In this document: positions 11,201 to 21,016 of the stretch, piece by piece | Numbering within the stretch: the first letter of the stretch is position 1 | Layout of the letters: the number at the start of each line of letters is the position of its first letter | NCBI GenBank assembly: GCA_936432065.2 | Contig: OW386285.2 | Location: 184,822,301-184,886,300 of the forward strand | Length of the DNA: 64,000 nt | Direction: 5' to 3' | Origin: Rutpela maculata | Taxonomy: Eukaryota; Arthropoda; Insecta; Coleoptera; Cerambycidae | Notes under the pieces: model-generated | Databases searched by the model: none | The model's input: only the letters and a program-made list of their open reading frames with translations | Told to the model about the DNA's origin: nothing | Translations under genes and position numbers: made by a program

Positions 11201-11737
11201 TTATATACTTTTTATCTCTTTATGATGTAGCATGTAATCTACCTACTGTATGTTCAAAATAGCATATCCCAGCACTTTTTAAATATTGATACTACACAAT
11301 TGGATTTTTAAAGTTAGATATATGAATAAAGTTCCTTATAAGTTATACAGAAAAATATATTTCTTTAGAAAATTACCGAAGTTGACACCAAGTTTTATTT
11401 TTAAGTCGGATACCTTATTTAGAGAGCCGAGTAGTTTTATATTTTGAATGAATATTTTTTTTGTAAAAAATGGTTATATTTAAAATATAAAACTATCTAA
11501 CTTTCTAAAAATGTTCAGAGGTATTCTACTTAAAAATAAAAGTTGATGTCTCCTCCAGTTATTTCCTAAAGAATATCAATTTTTCTGGACAATTCATTTA
11601 TATTCATATATTTAACTCCAAGAATCCAGTTTTCTAGTATCAATATTTAAAAAGTACTATAGGGAGCTATTTTGAACATTACGGTAGGTATATAAGACAA
11701 ATACATGCTACATCAAAAAGAGATCAAAAGTATATAA
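11201..11737. repeat. fold-back (long inverted repeat) element
   Basis: Left arm 11201-11449 and right arm 11472-11737 are inverted complements over nearly their whole length with scattered mismatches and small indels, separated by about 22 bp. Examples: TGATGTAGCATGTA in the left arm against its complement near 11700, and TTTTTAAATATTGATACTA against its complement near 11640. No coding sequence. Either a fold-back DNA transposon or an inverted duplication; no clear target duplication. Confidence 0.7.
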
Positions 11738-11745
11738 TGCAAGAT

Positions 11746-12234
11746 ATGGTTGTCTGATTTGTCAACATATATTAGCTTAGGAAAGATTCTCGAATTGAAT
11801 GACACGTTAAACTAAGTTAATTAGTATCAACAAAGTTTCAATTCCATCTTAATCTCTGCATATCCCAGTAGGTAAACCAGGCATTAGGCGTTGTCCTCGA
11901 AGTTGTCATTTATATGTTCTTTAGAAAGCAGCTATACGATATTTTTTCTTCTCCTGTATACCCACCTACCTACCTTGCCTTGCATTCCTAGTAAAACTCA
12001 AATTTCATTTAATTTATTTTATTAACTGTTGATTTAGGAGAGATTAATACTAGTGTCTTTTGTGTAACTAATCTATATTCAAGTTAACTAAGTATCTACA
12101 ATAAGTGTTAAGCATTTCTAGGGTCGTTTTTGATTGTACTCGTTCTTTGGTCAGCCTTCATCACTCTGACATTTGCTACTTGAACATCAGTTACACAACC
12201 TGTGAAAATAATTGAAATATTAGTCTATTTCATA
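11746..12234. other. anonymous non-coding DNA
   Basis: About 490 bp without recognisable feature, between the fold-back element and the inverted-repeat element at 12237. Confidence 0.5.
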
Positions 12235-12236
12235 TA

Positions 12237-12951
12237 CGGGGTGCACCATTTAAAACTCTCCAGGCTTGTAATTTTCTTATTTTCTAAGGCACATCAAATT
12301 GTAGATATTTTTAAAGCATTTAAAAAAAAAAAATTTGAAAAAATTGTTAAAGAAATCTTAATTTCCTTGAATATTTTTTTACGTCACCCTGTACATGAAC
12401 TGCGTTAATGTTTTCTTATAAAGGTTTTAATTAGCTTCAATTTATATTATTACATCATATTCGAAATTCTTTTTAGTTTTAGAGAAAGGAATTAAAAACA
12501 CCCCAAACTGATTTTTTTTTAAATTACTTTGAAAGGAATGTAAATAATAATTTTATACTTTATCTGTAAAAGACATATCACAAACAATATTCAGCGTAAT
12601 AAAACAATAACAAAAAATTTAAATTTTTTTTTAAAAAAACTAACATTAAAATGTACTAAGTAGGAAATTGCAAATTTTTTATTTTTTAAGTTTTTTTATT
12701 TTAATAACATAAATTGAAGCTAATTAAAACCTTTATAAGAAAACAATAACATAGTCCATGTACAGGGTGAGGTAAAAAAATATTCAAAGAAATTAAGTTT
12801 CCTTTCTTAACCATTTAAAAAAAAAAAATTAATCACTCTGTATGAATATTTAAAGGCTTTAAAAATGTCTACAAGTTGATGTGCCCAACATGGTCATCGC
12901 TTCGAAAATAAAAAAGTTACAAGTCTGGGGAGTTTTAAGTGGCGCACCCTG
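12237..12951. mobile_element. non-autonomous inverted-repeat element with TA flanks
   Basis: The ends form long inverted repeats. The left starts CGGGGTGCACCATTTAAAAC; the right, read inward, is CAGGGTGCGCCACTTAAAAC. Arms of about 225-250 bp (12237-12460 and 12705-12951) remain alignable, including the AATTGAAGCTAATTAAAACC block. Both ends are bordered by TA (12235-12236 and 12952-12953), as expected for Tc1/mariner-type insertion. No transposase frame. Tc1/mariner relation is inferred only from TA and end structure. Confidence 0.6.
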
Positions 12952-12982
12952 TATAGTGTAGTAAATCTGGTTATACAGCTTG

Positions 12983-13281
12983 TGTTGTGTGGCTGCCTTT
13001 AGTCTGCGTTTAGCAGAGCACTTTCTTACCGTAGATGGTAAGCTTCCACTATTTATGATAATTATGATAACTTCGAAGGACCACTGCTTTTGCAGAAATG
13101 ATAAATAGAAAATCGTGCTAACAATATATTTCATGAAAGATACATTTTTTAAACTGATGTTGCTATGTTTTTGACAGATTGTTTTATATTTTATTTTATT
13201 TACTGACATTTGTTAACTATGCCTTCTATTTTATTTATTAACTAAAAAATTAACAAGAATAACAAAATTAACTTTTGAACA
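12983..13281 (-). repeat. BEL/Pao 3' LTR
   Basis: 299 bp, TGTT...AACA ends. On the element strand it is preceded by a purine-rich stretch containing AAGGTGGGCG (within 13282-13300) that probably serves as polypurine tract. Left flank GCTTG is the target duplication. Confidence 0.92.
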
Positions 13282-13325
13282 TAAGGCGCCCACCTTAAAG
13301 GACATTGTTCTTTAATTGCGAAGCA

Positions 13326-13777
13326 CTACACTGCCTCACAAGGTAATACACAGATCTTTGAAATTGGTCGTTTGTATACGCCTTTCGTAGTTTTGATCGT
13401 TACCACACGAGTAATGCCGTCACTTCCAGGATGCAACTCGAGTACTCTACCCAAATGCCATTTAAGGGGGGGTAAGTTCTCCTCTTTGATGAGCACTAGG
13501 ACTCCTTTCTTTAATAGTTCGACATGTTGAGTTTTCCACTTCTGACGTACTTGAAGTTCGCTTATGTACTCCTTTGACCACCTGGTCCAAAAATTTTGCG
13601 GAGTCTTTGAAATCTATTTAGCCTGGTTTCTGGTGTGCCCATCAGACTTGGATCGGGGATTGTAGTAATAGCTTCGCCGATCAAGAAATGCGCCGGAGTC
13701 AATGGTTCAGAGTCATTAGGATCACATGATAGCGGGCATAGTGGCCGAGAATTTAAACACGCTTCTACCTGCGTTAA
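13326..13777 (-). pseudogene. BEL/Pao integrase C-terminal part (3' of the insertion)
   Basis: Starting exactly at the TTAA junction, the minus strand continues the integrase with QVEACLNSRPL and PLTPAHFLIG, both diagnostic of BEL/Pao integrases. After a frameshift near 13570-13590 it runs on through the basic C-terminal domain (LKWHLGRVLELHPG, TIKTTKGVYKRPISKI) to a stop at 13328-13326. Upstream sequence on the other side of the 2-kb insertion would join in frame. This C-terminal domain is the one often listed as DUF5641 in Pao integrases. It normally follows the DDE core and contributes to DNA binding. Here it is separated from its catalytic core, so inactive. Confidence 0.85.
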
Positions 13778-15789
13778 TGTAGAAGAACGCACTACCGGGC
13801 GTCAAAATGACGCGACACCAATTTATTTCTCAGGGGGCGCCAGTCGCGTATTACCCCGTTCTTCTACCTCCCAGGCGGGTTCGAGATAAGATGCACTTCG
13901 GTAGCCGAATAATGGACCAAGGCTGCACTACCACGGATCGGAAACTACGCTCTCTCTGGACCTGAATTCCCTCGTTAGGGGTTTAGGCACCTCTTAATTT
14001 CCTGAATTTTTGCATAAAAAAATCCCAACCGAAGAATTTCTCTGCGGAGGGATTAGTTTTGGTACGCGAAAATCTCGTTTTGGTCCATTAATAACGGAAT
14101 ATATTTCTCAAAAAACGCATAAAAAAATCCCTATCAAACCTCCGTAAAGCAACCAGAAGGTCGAACGTTAATGCGAATTAACTCGACACATCCGGTTTTC
14201 TATACGAAAGTTCCAGGGATTATAGACCGTCAACAGGCCTCAAGGTCAATTAAGAAATATTAGTTCAAAGAATCCGTTTATTTAACAGAATTGGTTATAC
14301 AAAATTCTCAAGATAAGAATTGTGCCTTCCCCAATCAAGGTAGTGACTTTCAGACCATACAAGCGAGAGCGCTCACGCTAACGATCGATTAGGTAGAAAA
14401 GATTCATACATACCTTCTCAGAATCAAAATGCGAGCTTTTAGAATCATTTCAGACTCTGGGTAAATGAATAATTAAGGCTGACTGAAATTAACTTAAAAA
14501 AGTTTTACTAAATGAATTTAGTTTCGCTAGAGACTACTTAGCTTTAAAGTTCTTGTATCGTGGAGATTCACGTACTCAAACACATTCAGAGGACTTATTA
14601 CTGCATAAGTTGAGTGGCGTTCGATCAGTCCACGACTTACTAACCCTTATCACAGTCATTCAATATTATCGATTTGGCAGCGTCTCACCTTCGAGCGACT
14701 TTTAGGCAAAATTGAATTTTTGGATTTTTATGCACAAGGCGTTTTCCTCTATAACTTTGTCATTTGAAAAGCCCTGTTATTGGCTTTTCTACCATTGCTT
14801 TGTCTGGACCACTCAACGCGCTCGACCAAATTGCGAGCCGCTGGGTCAATCCAAACTCTTTCTATGCGAGAATCCGGCCTTGTACATGTGCATTGATTTT
14901 TATCAATTTTTGCTTATCGGCACTACGCCGGCTTTGACAAAATCTTCTATTTTGCCTTTCGTTAAAATTTTATGTTCATACTTTAGAATTGGGCTTTCAA
15001 TGACCGTACCTCAAAGGTCAATGTCTTTGGTTGAGGAATAAAAAATAAAAAAATAATTTAAATTATATTTTCGTGGCACTTTTTAAACTGACTTTGTGGT
15101 ACTTTTGAAAAATCCATTTTAAGACCAATTTTAGCGTACTTTTGAAAAATCGATTTTCGAGCCAAATTTCAAGGTACTTTTGAAAAACTAATCTGCGGGT
15201 GAAATTTTGGCGTACTTTTGAAAAATCGATTTTCAAGCCAAATTTCAAGGTACTTTTGAAAAGTTAATCCGCGGGTGAAATTTTGGCGTACTTTTGAAAA
15301 ATCGATCTTCAAGCCAAATTTCAAGGTACTTTTGAAAAGTTAATCTGCGGGTGAAATTTTGGCGTACTTTTGAAAAATCGATCTTCAAGCCAAATTTCAA
15401 CGCAGTTTTGAAAAATTAGTCTGCAAGTGAAACATTGGCGTACTTTCGATAAATCGATTCCTGGGCCAAATTTTGACGCCCTTCCAAAAATATTATTTTT
15501 CAAAGTCCAATTTATGGTACCTTTGAAAAAGTATATTATTCATAAATCTTTGTCATTATATACTTCTACTCTCATATTCTGAACCAAAAACATTTTTCCT
15601 AAGTGAAAATTCGGTGTTTCTTCGAATTTTCACCTGGTCATTTCCAACGCCTTATAGAACCCAAAACGGCCCTTGTGGACTGATCTGCGCCTCTGCAGAC
15701 TCCCAAAAATGTCTTTAAATGAAATTTTTGCCTAAGTCGAATTTTGATTATGTCTTCAACTTAGGACGATTTTGGAGAGTTCTACAACA
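13778..15789. mobile_element. 2012-bp insertion with TTAA duplication and TG...CA ends
   Basis: The insertion sits in the BEL integrase and is bordered by TTAA on both sides (13774-13777 and 15790-15793). Removing it plus one TTAA restores the reading frame, so both ends are exact. It begins TGTAGAAGAACG and ends TTCTACAACA, giving LTR-like TG/CA termini with a weak inverted match. There is no long protein. A 76-bp tandem array fills 15075-15530. Best guess is a solo LTR of a long-LTR retrotransposon with 4-bp duplication. A TTAA-specific (piggyBac-type) non-autonomous DNA element is the alternative, but the ends lack the usual CCC. Confidence 0.75.
15075..15530. repeat. 76-bp tandem array with 38-bp half-units
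   Basis: The word AAATCGAT recurs with CGAT near 15151, 15227, 15303, 15379 and 15455, i.e. exactly every 76 bp. Each unit has two related halves that both start GTACTTTTGAAAA: one continues ATCGAT.TTCAAGCC, the other GTTAATCTGCGGGTG. About six units; outer ones are more diverged. Non-coding; lies inside the TTAA-flanked insertion. Confidence 0.85.
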
Positions 15790-18361
15790 TTAACACTGTT
15801 ATGAATTCTTCGAAACATAAAATAGACTCACCGATAACACGTTTTATATGGTATTTTGTGGACTTTACTCCGGCCTCCCAGAGTCCGCCAAAATGCGGTG
15901 CTCGGGGAGGAATGAAATGCCACGTTACTCCGTCGAGACTTAAATCAGTTGAAATCTGGCCATTAGTTTTGAGTAAAAAATTACGTAGTTCGGCATTAGC
16001 TCCAACAAAGTTGGTGCCATTGTCTGAATATAAGTTTAGACATTTGCCTCTGCGGGCCATAAATCTTCGCAAAGTTGCTAAAAAGGATTCGGATGTCAGG
16101 TCGCCCACCAGCTCTAAGTGTACAGCTTTAGTTGCGAAGCAGACGAATAGACAAACGTATGCCTTGGTAGTTTTATAATTTCGCGTTTTTCTATCGCGAA
16201 TACAGAACGGGCCGGCGTGATCCACGCCGGAGTTTAAAAAAGGTCGAGATGGAGTGACGCGAGTCTTTGGTAAGTCTGCCATAATAGCTTGAACATTTTT
16301 AGCATTGAAACGAAAACAACGAATACATTTATGTACAATTTTTTTTACCAAATTTCGCCCACATATGAACCAATATCGATCTCTAAGTGAGGCCAGCAAA
16401 AGTTGCGGACCCGCATGTAAGAGGCGCTTATGTTCATGTTCTGCTATCGAATACGATAAATGATGATTAGTAGGTAGTACGGCGGGATGTTTTTTCCAAT
16501 TGTCAAAATTGGAATGTTTCAATCGTCCTCCAACTCTCAATATACCGTCTACATCTAAGAACGGAGCTAAAGCAAACAACTTGCTTTTTGAATTCACTGA
16601 ACCAGATTTAAGCAAACTGTTCAATTCTTCTTGGTAGTGCGATTTTTGAACTGATAGAATTAAACGATTTAATGCGTCTTGTATTTCAAGGGGTAATAAG
16701 GGACCATTGTTCCTACTATTTTTTGCCAATGAGGCATTATTTTTGAACCGCAAGCAATAAGCTGTGACTCTTATCAATCTGTTTAAATCGGAATAATTTT
16801 TAATGAAAGATATTTCCATTGCAACCGCACCTACAACCCTCTTATCCTTTTGCATTTCAACTAACACATCCTCGGGATAATTTTTGGGTTCGAGTGTTTC
16901 CGGATTATCTATCGGCCATAGGTCTGACGACAATGAGAGCCATGTCGGTCCCTTCCACCATAGCTTACAGTCGAACAATAGTTTGGGCTCAATACCACGG
17001 GAAAGTAAATCCGCTGGGTTTTCGGTCGTGTTTACATAATGCCAGTCGTCGGGTGAAGTTAAGGACTGAATTTCAGAGATTCGATTAGCCACGAAGACTT
17101 GCCATCGACTGCATAAAGATTTTATCCATGAAAGCGTTATTTTGGAGTCGCTCCAATAGTAATATTTATTAAATTTAAGTTTCATGGAGTTCTGTACTTT
17201 GTTGAACAACCTAGCTAATAATAAAGCTGCGCAGAGCTCTAGCCTGGGAATAGTTATAATTTTTAAAGGAGCTACTCGGGTTTTAGCGCAAAGTTTACAA
17301 CAAATATTGCCAGAGAAATCAGTACTCCTGATGTAAATACATGACCCGTAAGCTTGCTTGGAACTATCTGCAAACCCATGCAGTTCCAATGTTTTATAAT
17401 TTTCGCATGTTACGCGACTGGGAATTTCAATTTTATTTAGCATGTGTAACTGATTCCGAAAGGTTACCCATTTGTAGTTTAAATGCAAGGGTACAGCTGA
17501 GTCCCAAGAAAGTTTTTCTTGCCAAAGTTGTTGTAAGATTATTTTTGGTGTTATAGTACATGGACCTAATATGCCAAGAGGATCGAAAATCTGTGCTGCT
17601 TCGGACAAGATTGTTCGCTTGGTTATCTTTGTTGGTCTAGGTTTTGAGTCTATATCGAATGTGAAGTTGTCAGTTTCGCAAGACCACATTAGACCTAACG
17701 TTTTTGCATTTTCGTTTTCACCAAAGTTAAATTTTGTGGAATCATGAGCGTTTAAATTTTGAATAACTCGTTTGTCATTGGCACGCCACTTCCGCAAGTC
17801 GAAACCGCCGCGTCTTAAAACATTTTGTATTTGAACTGAAATGTTTGCAGCATGTTCAACGTTTTCAGCGCCAGTTAATAGATCGTCCACATAAAAATCA
17901 GATTTAATTATTTCAGAGATTTCTGGTTGATCTTGTTGACACTCATTAGCCAACTCAAATAAACATCGTATTGCAAGATAACTAGCTGCAGCGGTACCAT
18001 ATGTGACTGTTTGTAGCTCGTATGTTTCCAGGGATATGGACGGGTTAGCACGCCATAAAATTCTGAGGAGAGGAGTTTGCTCAGGACATAAAAGCACCTG
18101 TCGATACATTTTAGCAATGTCGGCAGTTACTACATATTTATGAATACGGAAACTCAAAAGAATGCTAAATAATTCTCTCTGTAATACTGGCCCTACCATC
18201 TGTAAGTCGTTTAATGACTTCCCAGTTGACGTTGGCGCTGAAGCGTTGAAAACACAACGTAATCGCGTTGTCTCAGAATGCTCTCGAAAAATGCTGTGAT
18301 GAGGCATATAATAGCTAATTTTTGCTTGCTCGGGATTTGTCACTTTAACCATATGACCCAT
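15790..18361 (-). pseudogene. BEL/Pao RT, RNase H and integrase
   Basis: Long open frame with the RT (HHSIFRE, RCVFNAS, TADIAKMYRQV, DFYVDDLLTG near residue 157), RNase H (LHGFADSSKQAYG and YWSDSKITL), integrase zinc-binding HHCC region (AEHEHKRLLHAG, CIRCFRF) and DDE core. The catalytic residues lie in GVDHAGP near 714, YSDNGTNF near 777 and GGLWEAGV near 827. The frame ends a few codons into the TTAA-flanked insertion, so integrase lacks its C-terminus here. At the start, the protein goes from a short INEYEQ-like stretch into GHMVKV. BEL proteins normally carry some 40 more residues of RT before this point, which seem deleted. The core motifs are intact, so loss of function looks recent. 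Confidence 0.88.
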
Positions 18362-18375
18362 TTGTTCATATTCAT

Positions 18376-20043
18376 TTATGGGATCGCTACAACAAACCTA
18401 CCATCTTTATTTCGTTTCGTGTTTTCATTAAAATTTGTTTCACAAGCCCGTTCTTCACTTGTGATTCTTTTTGAATTATCAATGTTTTCTAGTTCCCAGA
18501 ATTTAGTTAACTGTGTATCGATGTCATTACTACTAACAAAATGACACACGGTTTTATTCACTTGTTGATTTACATTTGGCAAGTTCAACAATCCCAAAAC
18601 TATCCAGCCTAGTCTTGTTCGTTGTAAATTAGGTTTAGCTTTACCCAATTTTATTTGCCCCACGCTCAACAAATCCCAAAATATTTCAGCCCCAATGAGA
18701 ATATCGATGTCACCAGCCTGATCGAATTTTGGATCGGCTAGCTGTATGTTATGGGGAATATTTAAGGTAAATTTGTCAAAGGAAACCGATGGCAACTTAT
18801 CCGTAATTGTAGGTAGCACAAGACAAGATAATGTTGTTTGATAATTATCCAATCGAGATTGTATTTTCAGTTGACAGCGAGCATTTATGTTGCTTAACCT
18901 TTGATTGATCCCCAAAATCGTATATGAGATTTCTAAAGTCGAAAGTTTTAATTTCTTGCATAAAGAGTTAGTTATGAAATTAGACTGTGAGCCGCTGTCA
19001 AGCATTGCTCTGGCTTCGTGAATTTTACCATTGCGATCTATTACTTGTATAATAGCTGTAGATAAGAGTACTTGTGAGGTACGAGAGTAATTTGTTTGAT
19101 TAGATAAAGCGTGTGTCTTTTGAGGTATGGCATCATCATGTGTGTCTTGGTTGAGAGCATCGCTCTCCGACCTTTTGTTAATGCATGGTTGGTCTATTTT
19201 GCTCACGTTTGTTTGGTCTGAACTACTGCGAGGAAAATTTGTATAAAATTCTGGATCATGATGTAACGTATGATGTCGTCTGTTGCATTTCTTACACGAG
19301 ATTGATTTGCAGAATTTTATATTGTGATTTCCCTTCAAGCAATTGTGACATAAATTCAGACGCTTGATCTCTGTCCATCGTGACTTAATAGACATACTGG
19401 AGAATTTTGGACAAGAGTTTATTACATGATTCTCTTTACATAACACACATGATACATTTTCGGTTGAGAAATGCGAATAATTTTGACGTGAGTTGCTTAT
19501 ACGATCGTTTGAAATTTTACCCTCTATGTTATTTAATTGTAAATTTTCCAAGAGTCTACATTTGTTTTTGAGAAAAATTTCTAACTCGGTAAATTTTGGC
19601 AATTCTGGCCCTGTGCACTTTTCCTCCCATTCTCGCCTAGTTTTTGAATCAAGTTTCGACGTTACTAAGTGAATGAGCAATATATCCCATTGATCTACAG
19701 GTAATTTCAAAACCTGCAAAGCCCTTATGTGCTTTGTAAGATTATCGAGTAATGACCTTAAGCCAGCAAATGATTCCTTTGTGACATTAGTTAAATTAAA
19801 GATAGATTTAACGTGGTTATTGATAAGGAAATTTTTATTTTCAAATCGCTCATAGAGCAGCTTCCAAGCCCCGTTATAATTTGATGATGATATTTCTAAT
19901 GCACTAATTACTTGTGCCGCTTCACCTTTTAGTGATAATCTTAGGTAATGAAGTTTCTGAAATATTTTTGTTGTTGTGAATGAGAGAAGTAAAGGTGTCC
20001 TTAAAAAATAACCAATTTTGAAAAGAACCTTCAAACGTTCCAA
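18376..20043 (-). pseudogene. BEL/Pao Gag (C-terminal part) and protease
   Basis: Frame with BEL Gag sequence (LHYLRLSLKGEAAQVI, then VDQWDILLIHLVTSKLD, TRREWEE). Three Cys/His clusters follow (CVLCKENHVINSCP, CHNCLKGNHNIKFC, CKKCNRRHH). The aspartic protease has MLDSGSQSNFI near residue 349 and TRLGWIVLG near the end. Stops at 18376 after DGRFVVAIP. The first ~25 codons are out-of-frame read-through; the true Gag frame enters near 19955 from the frame that starts at 20428. The protease has DSG, normal for BEL. The stop at 18376 lies at the site of the presumed deletion before RT. Confidence 0.85.
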
Positions 20044-20428
20044 GATTGATGGGAGGCAACTTTATGTCTCTTTTTAAATTCTCCATAGCCAACAGCTGAT
20101 TACTGGCTACCGACACCGTTTCCTTTCCTGCGACTTCATCTAAAATTTTCTGTGCTCGAGATAACACCGAATAGTAGGAACTTTCAAATGCTACCCTGTT
20201 TTTATCATGTTCTTCAGGATTTGTATCAGTGTCTGAAATTTCCAAGTTTGTTTGGATATCACTAAATTTGCCCAATAATGATTTAAAATCGCTTAACCTA
20301 TCTTTCAACTGATTTAAATCTGTTTGGTTTACGTCGAAATTGTTCAAAAAATGTATAAATCGGGTTGATTGGCCTTTTATAACACCACGTTTATGAATAA
20401 GAGATTTTATGTCAATTTTTTCTGACAT
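19922..20428 (-). pseudogene. BEL/Pao Gag amino-terminal part
   Basis: Starts with MSEKIDIKSL at an ATG 289 bp inside the 5' LTR and runs through the helical Gag N-terminus to the diagnostic BEL block LPPINLGTFEG, SFQNWLFFKDTF. A frameshift near 19960 (about residue 156) then leads out of frame; the Gag sequence continues in the frame ending at 18376. The start is the first ATG with a conserved N-terminal pattern. One small indel therefore separates this from an otherwise continuous Gag-protease. Confidence 0.82.
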
Positions 20429-20717
20429 TTTGACAATTTAAATGTTTATTTAAATTTGAGATAATTTGGCAATGCACGAAACTGAGTTAACACAAATAAA
20501 AGTATAGTCTGGCAAATTATTTTGTGAATAACTAACCTTGACTCTGACCAGAGCGCTTGACATCAATTTTTCGTTGCTTGCTAACTATTATTCGCTGTCT
20601 CTATCCGCTGATGTGATGGAGTAATTCTTCATAAAATGCTTCGATGATTTCACTGGTACTTCTTTGCAAATTTGAGGCTTGATTGCTCAAAATGCTCGTC
20701 CGGCTGAAGGACCAACT
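20429..20717 (-). promoter_or_regulatory. BEL/Pao leader with probable primer-binding site
   Basis: Between the 5' LTR and gag. Two bases after the LTR the element strand reads TGGTCCTTCAGCCGGA (20700-20715). TGG two bases from the LTR is the expected start of a primer-binding site complementary to a tRNA CCA end. I could not decide which tRNA. Confidence 0.55.
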
Positions 20718-21016
20718 TGTTGTGTGGCTGCCTTTAGTCTGCGTTTAGCAGAGCACTTTCTTACCGTAGATGGTAAGCTTCCACTATTTATGATAATTAT
20801 GATAACTTCGAAGGACCACTGCTTTTGCAGAAATGATAAATAGAAAATCGGGCTAACAATATATTTCATGAAAGATACATTTTTTAAACTGATGTTGCTA
20901 TGTTTTTGACAGATTGTTTTATATTTTATTTTATTTACTGACATTTGTTAACTATGCCTTCTATTTTATTTATTAACTAAAAAATTAACAAGAATAACAA
21001 AATTAACTTTTGAACA
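20718..21016 (-). repeat. BEL/Pao 5' LTR
   Basis: 299 bp, nearly identical to 12983-13281 (one difference seen). It should hold the promoter for the element on the minus strand. Right flank GCTTG is the target duplication. Confidence 0.92.

Larger units (their letters stand above)
12983..21016 (-). mobile_element. BEL/Pao LTR retrotransposon, structurally complete but coding-defective
   Basis: An 8034-bp element bounded by two 299-bp LTRs in direct orientation, flanked by the 5-bp duplication GCTTG (12978-12982 and 21017-21021). Order on the minus strand: LTR, leader, gag with three Cys/His clusters, aspartic protease (DSG), RT (YVDD), RNase H, integrase, C-terminal domain, LTR. This is BEL/Pao order and the motifs are BEL-type. 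Only one difference was seen between LTRs (cgtgc at 13115 region versus cgggc at 20850 region), implying recent insertion. Yet the coding part has frameshifts, a probable deletion at the gag-PR/RT junction, and a 2-kb insertion in integrase. Confidence 0.92.

Noticed and set aside
15063..15503. Two short minus-strand frames with repeated KFGLKIDFSKV-like words
   Set aside because: Shadow of the 76-bp tandem array (76 is not a multiple of three, yet stops are rare by composition).
15075..15530. Alternating repeat and variable half-units resembling repeat-spacer order
   Set aside because: Both halves repeat; there are no unique spacers.
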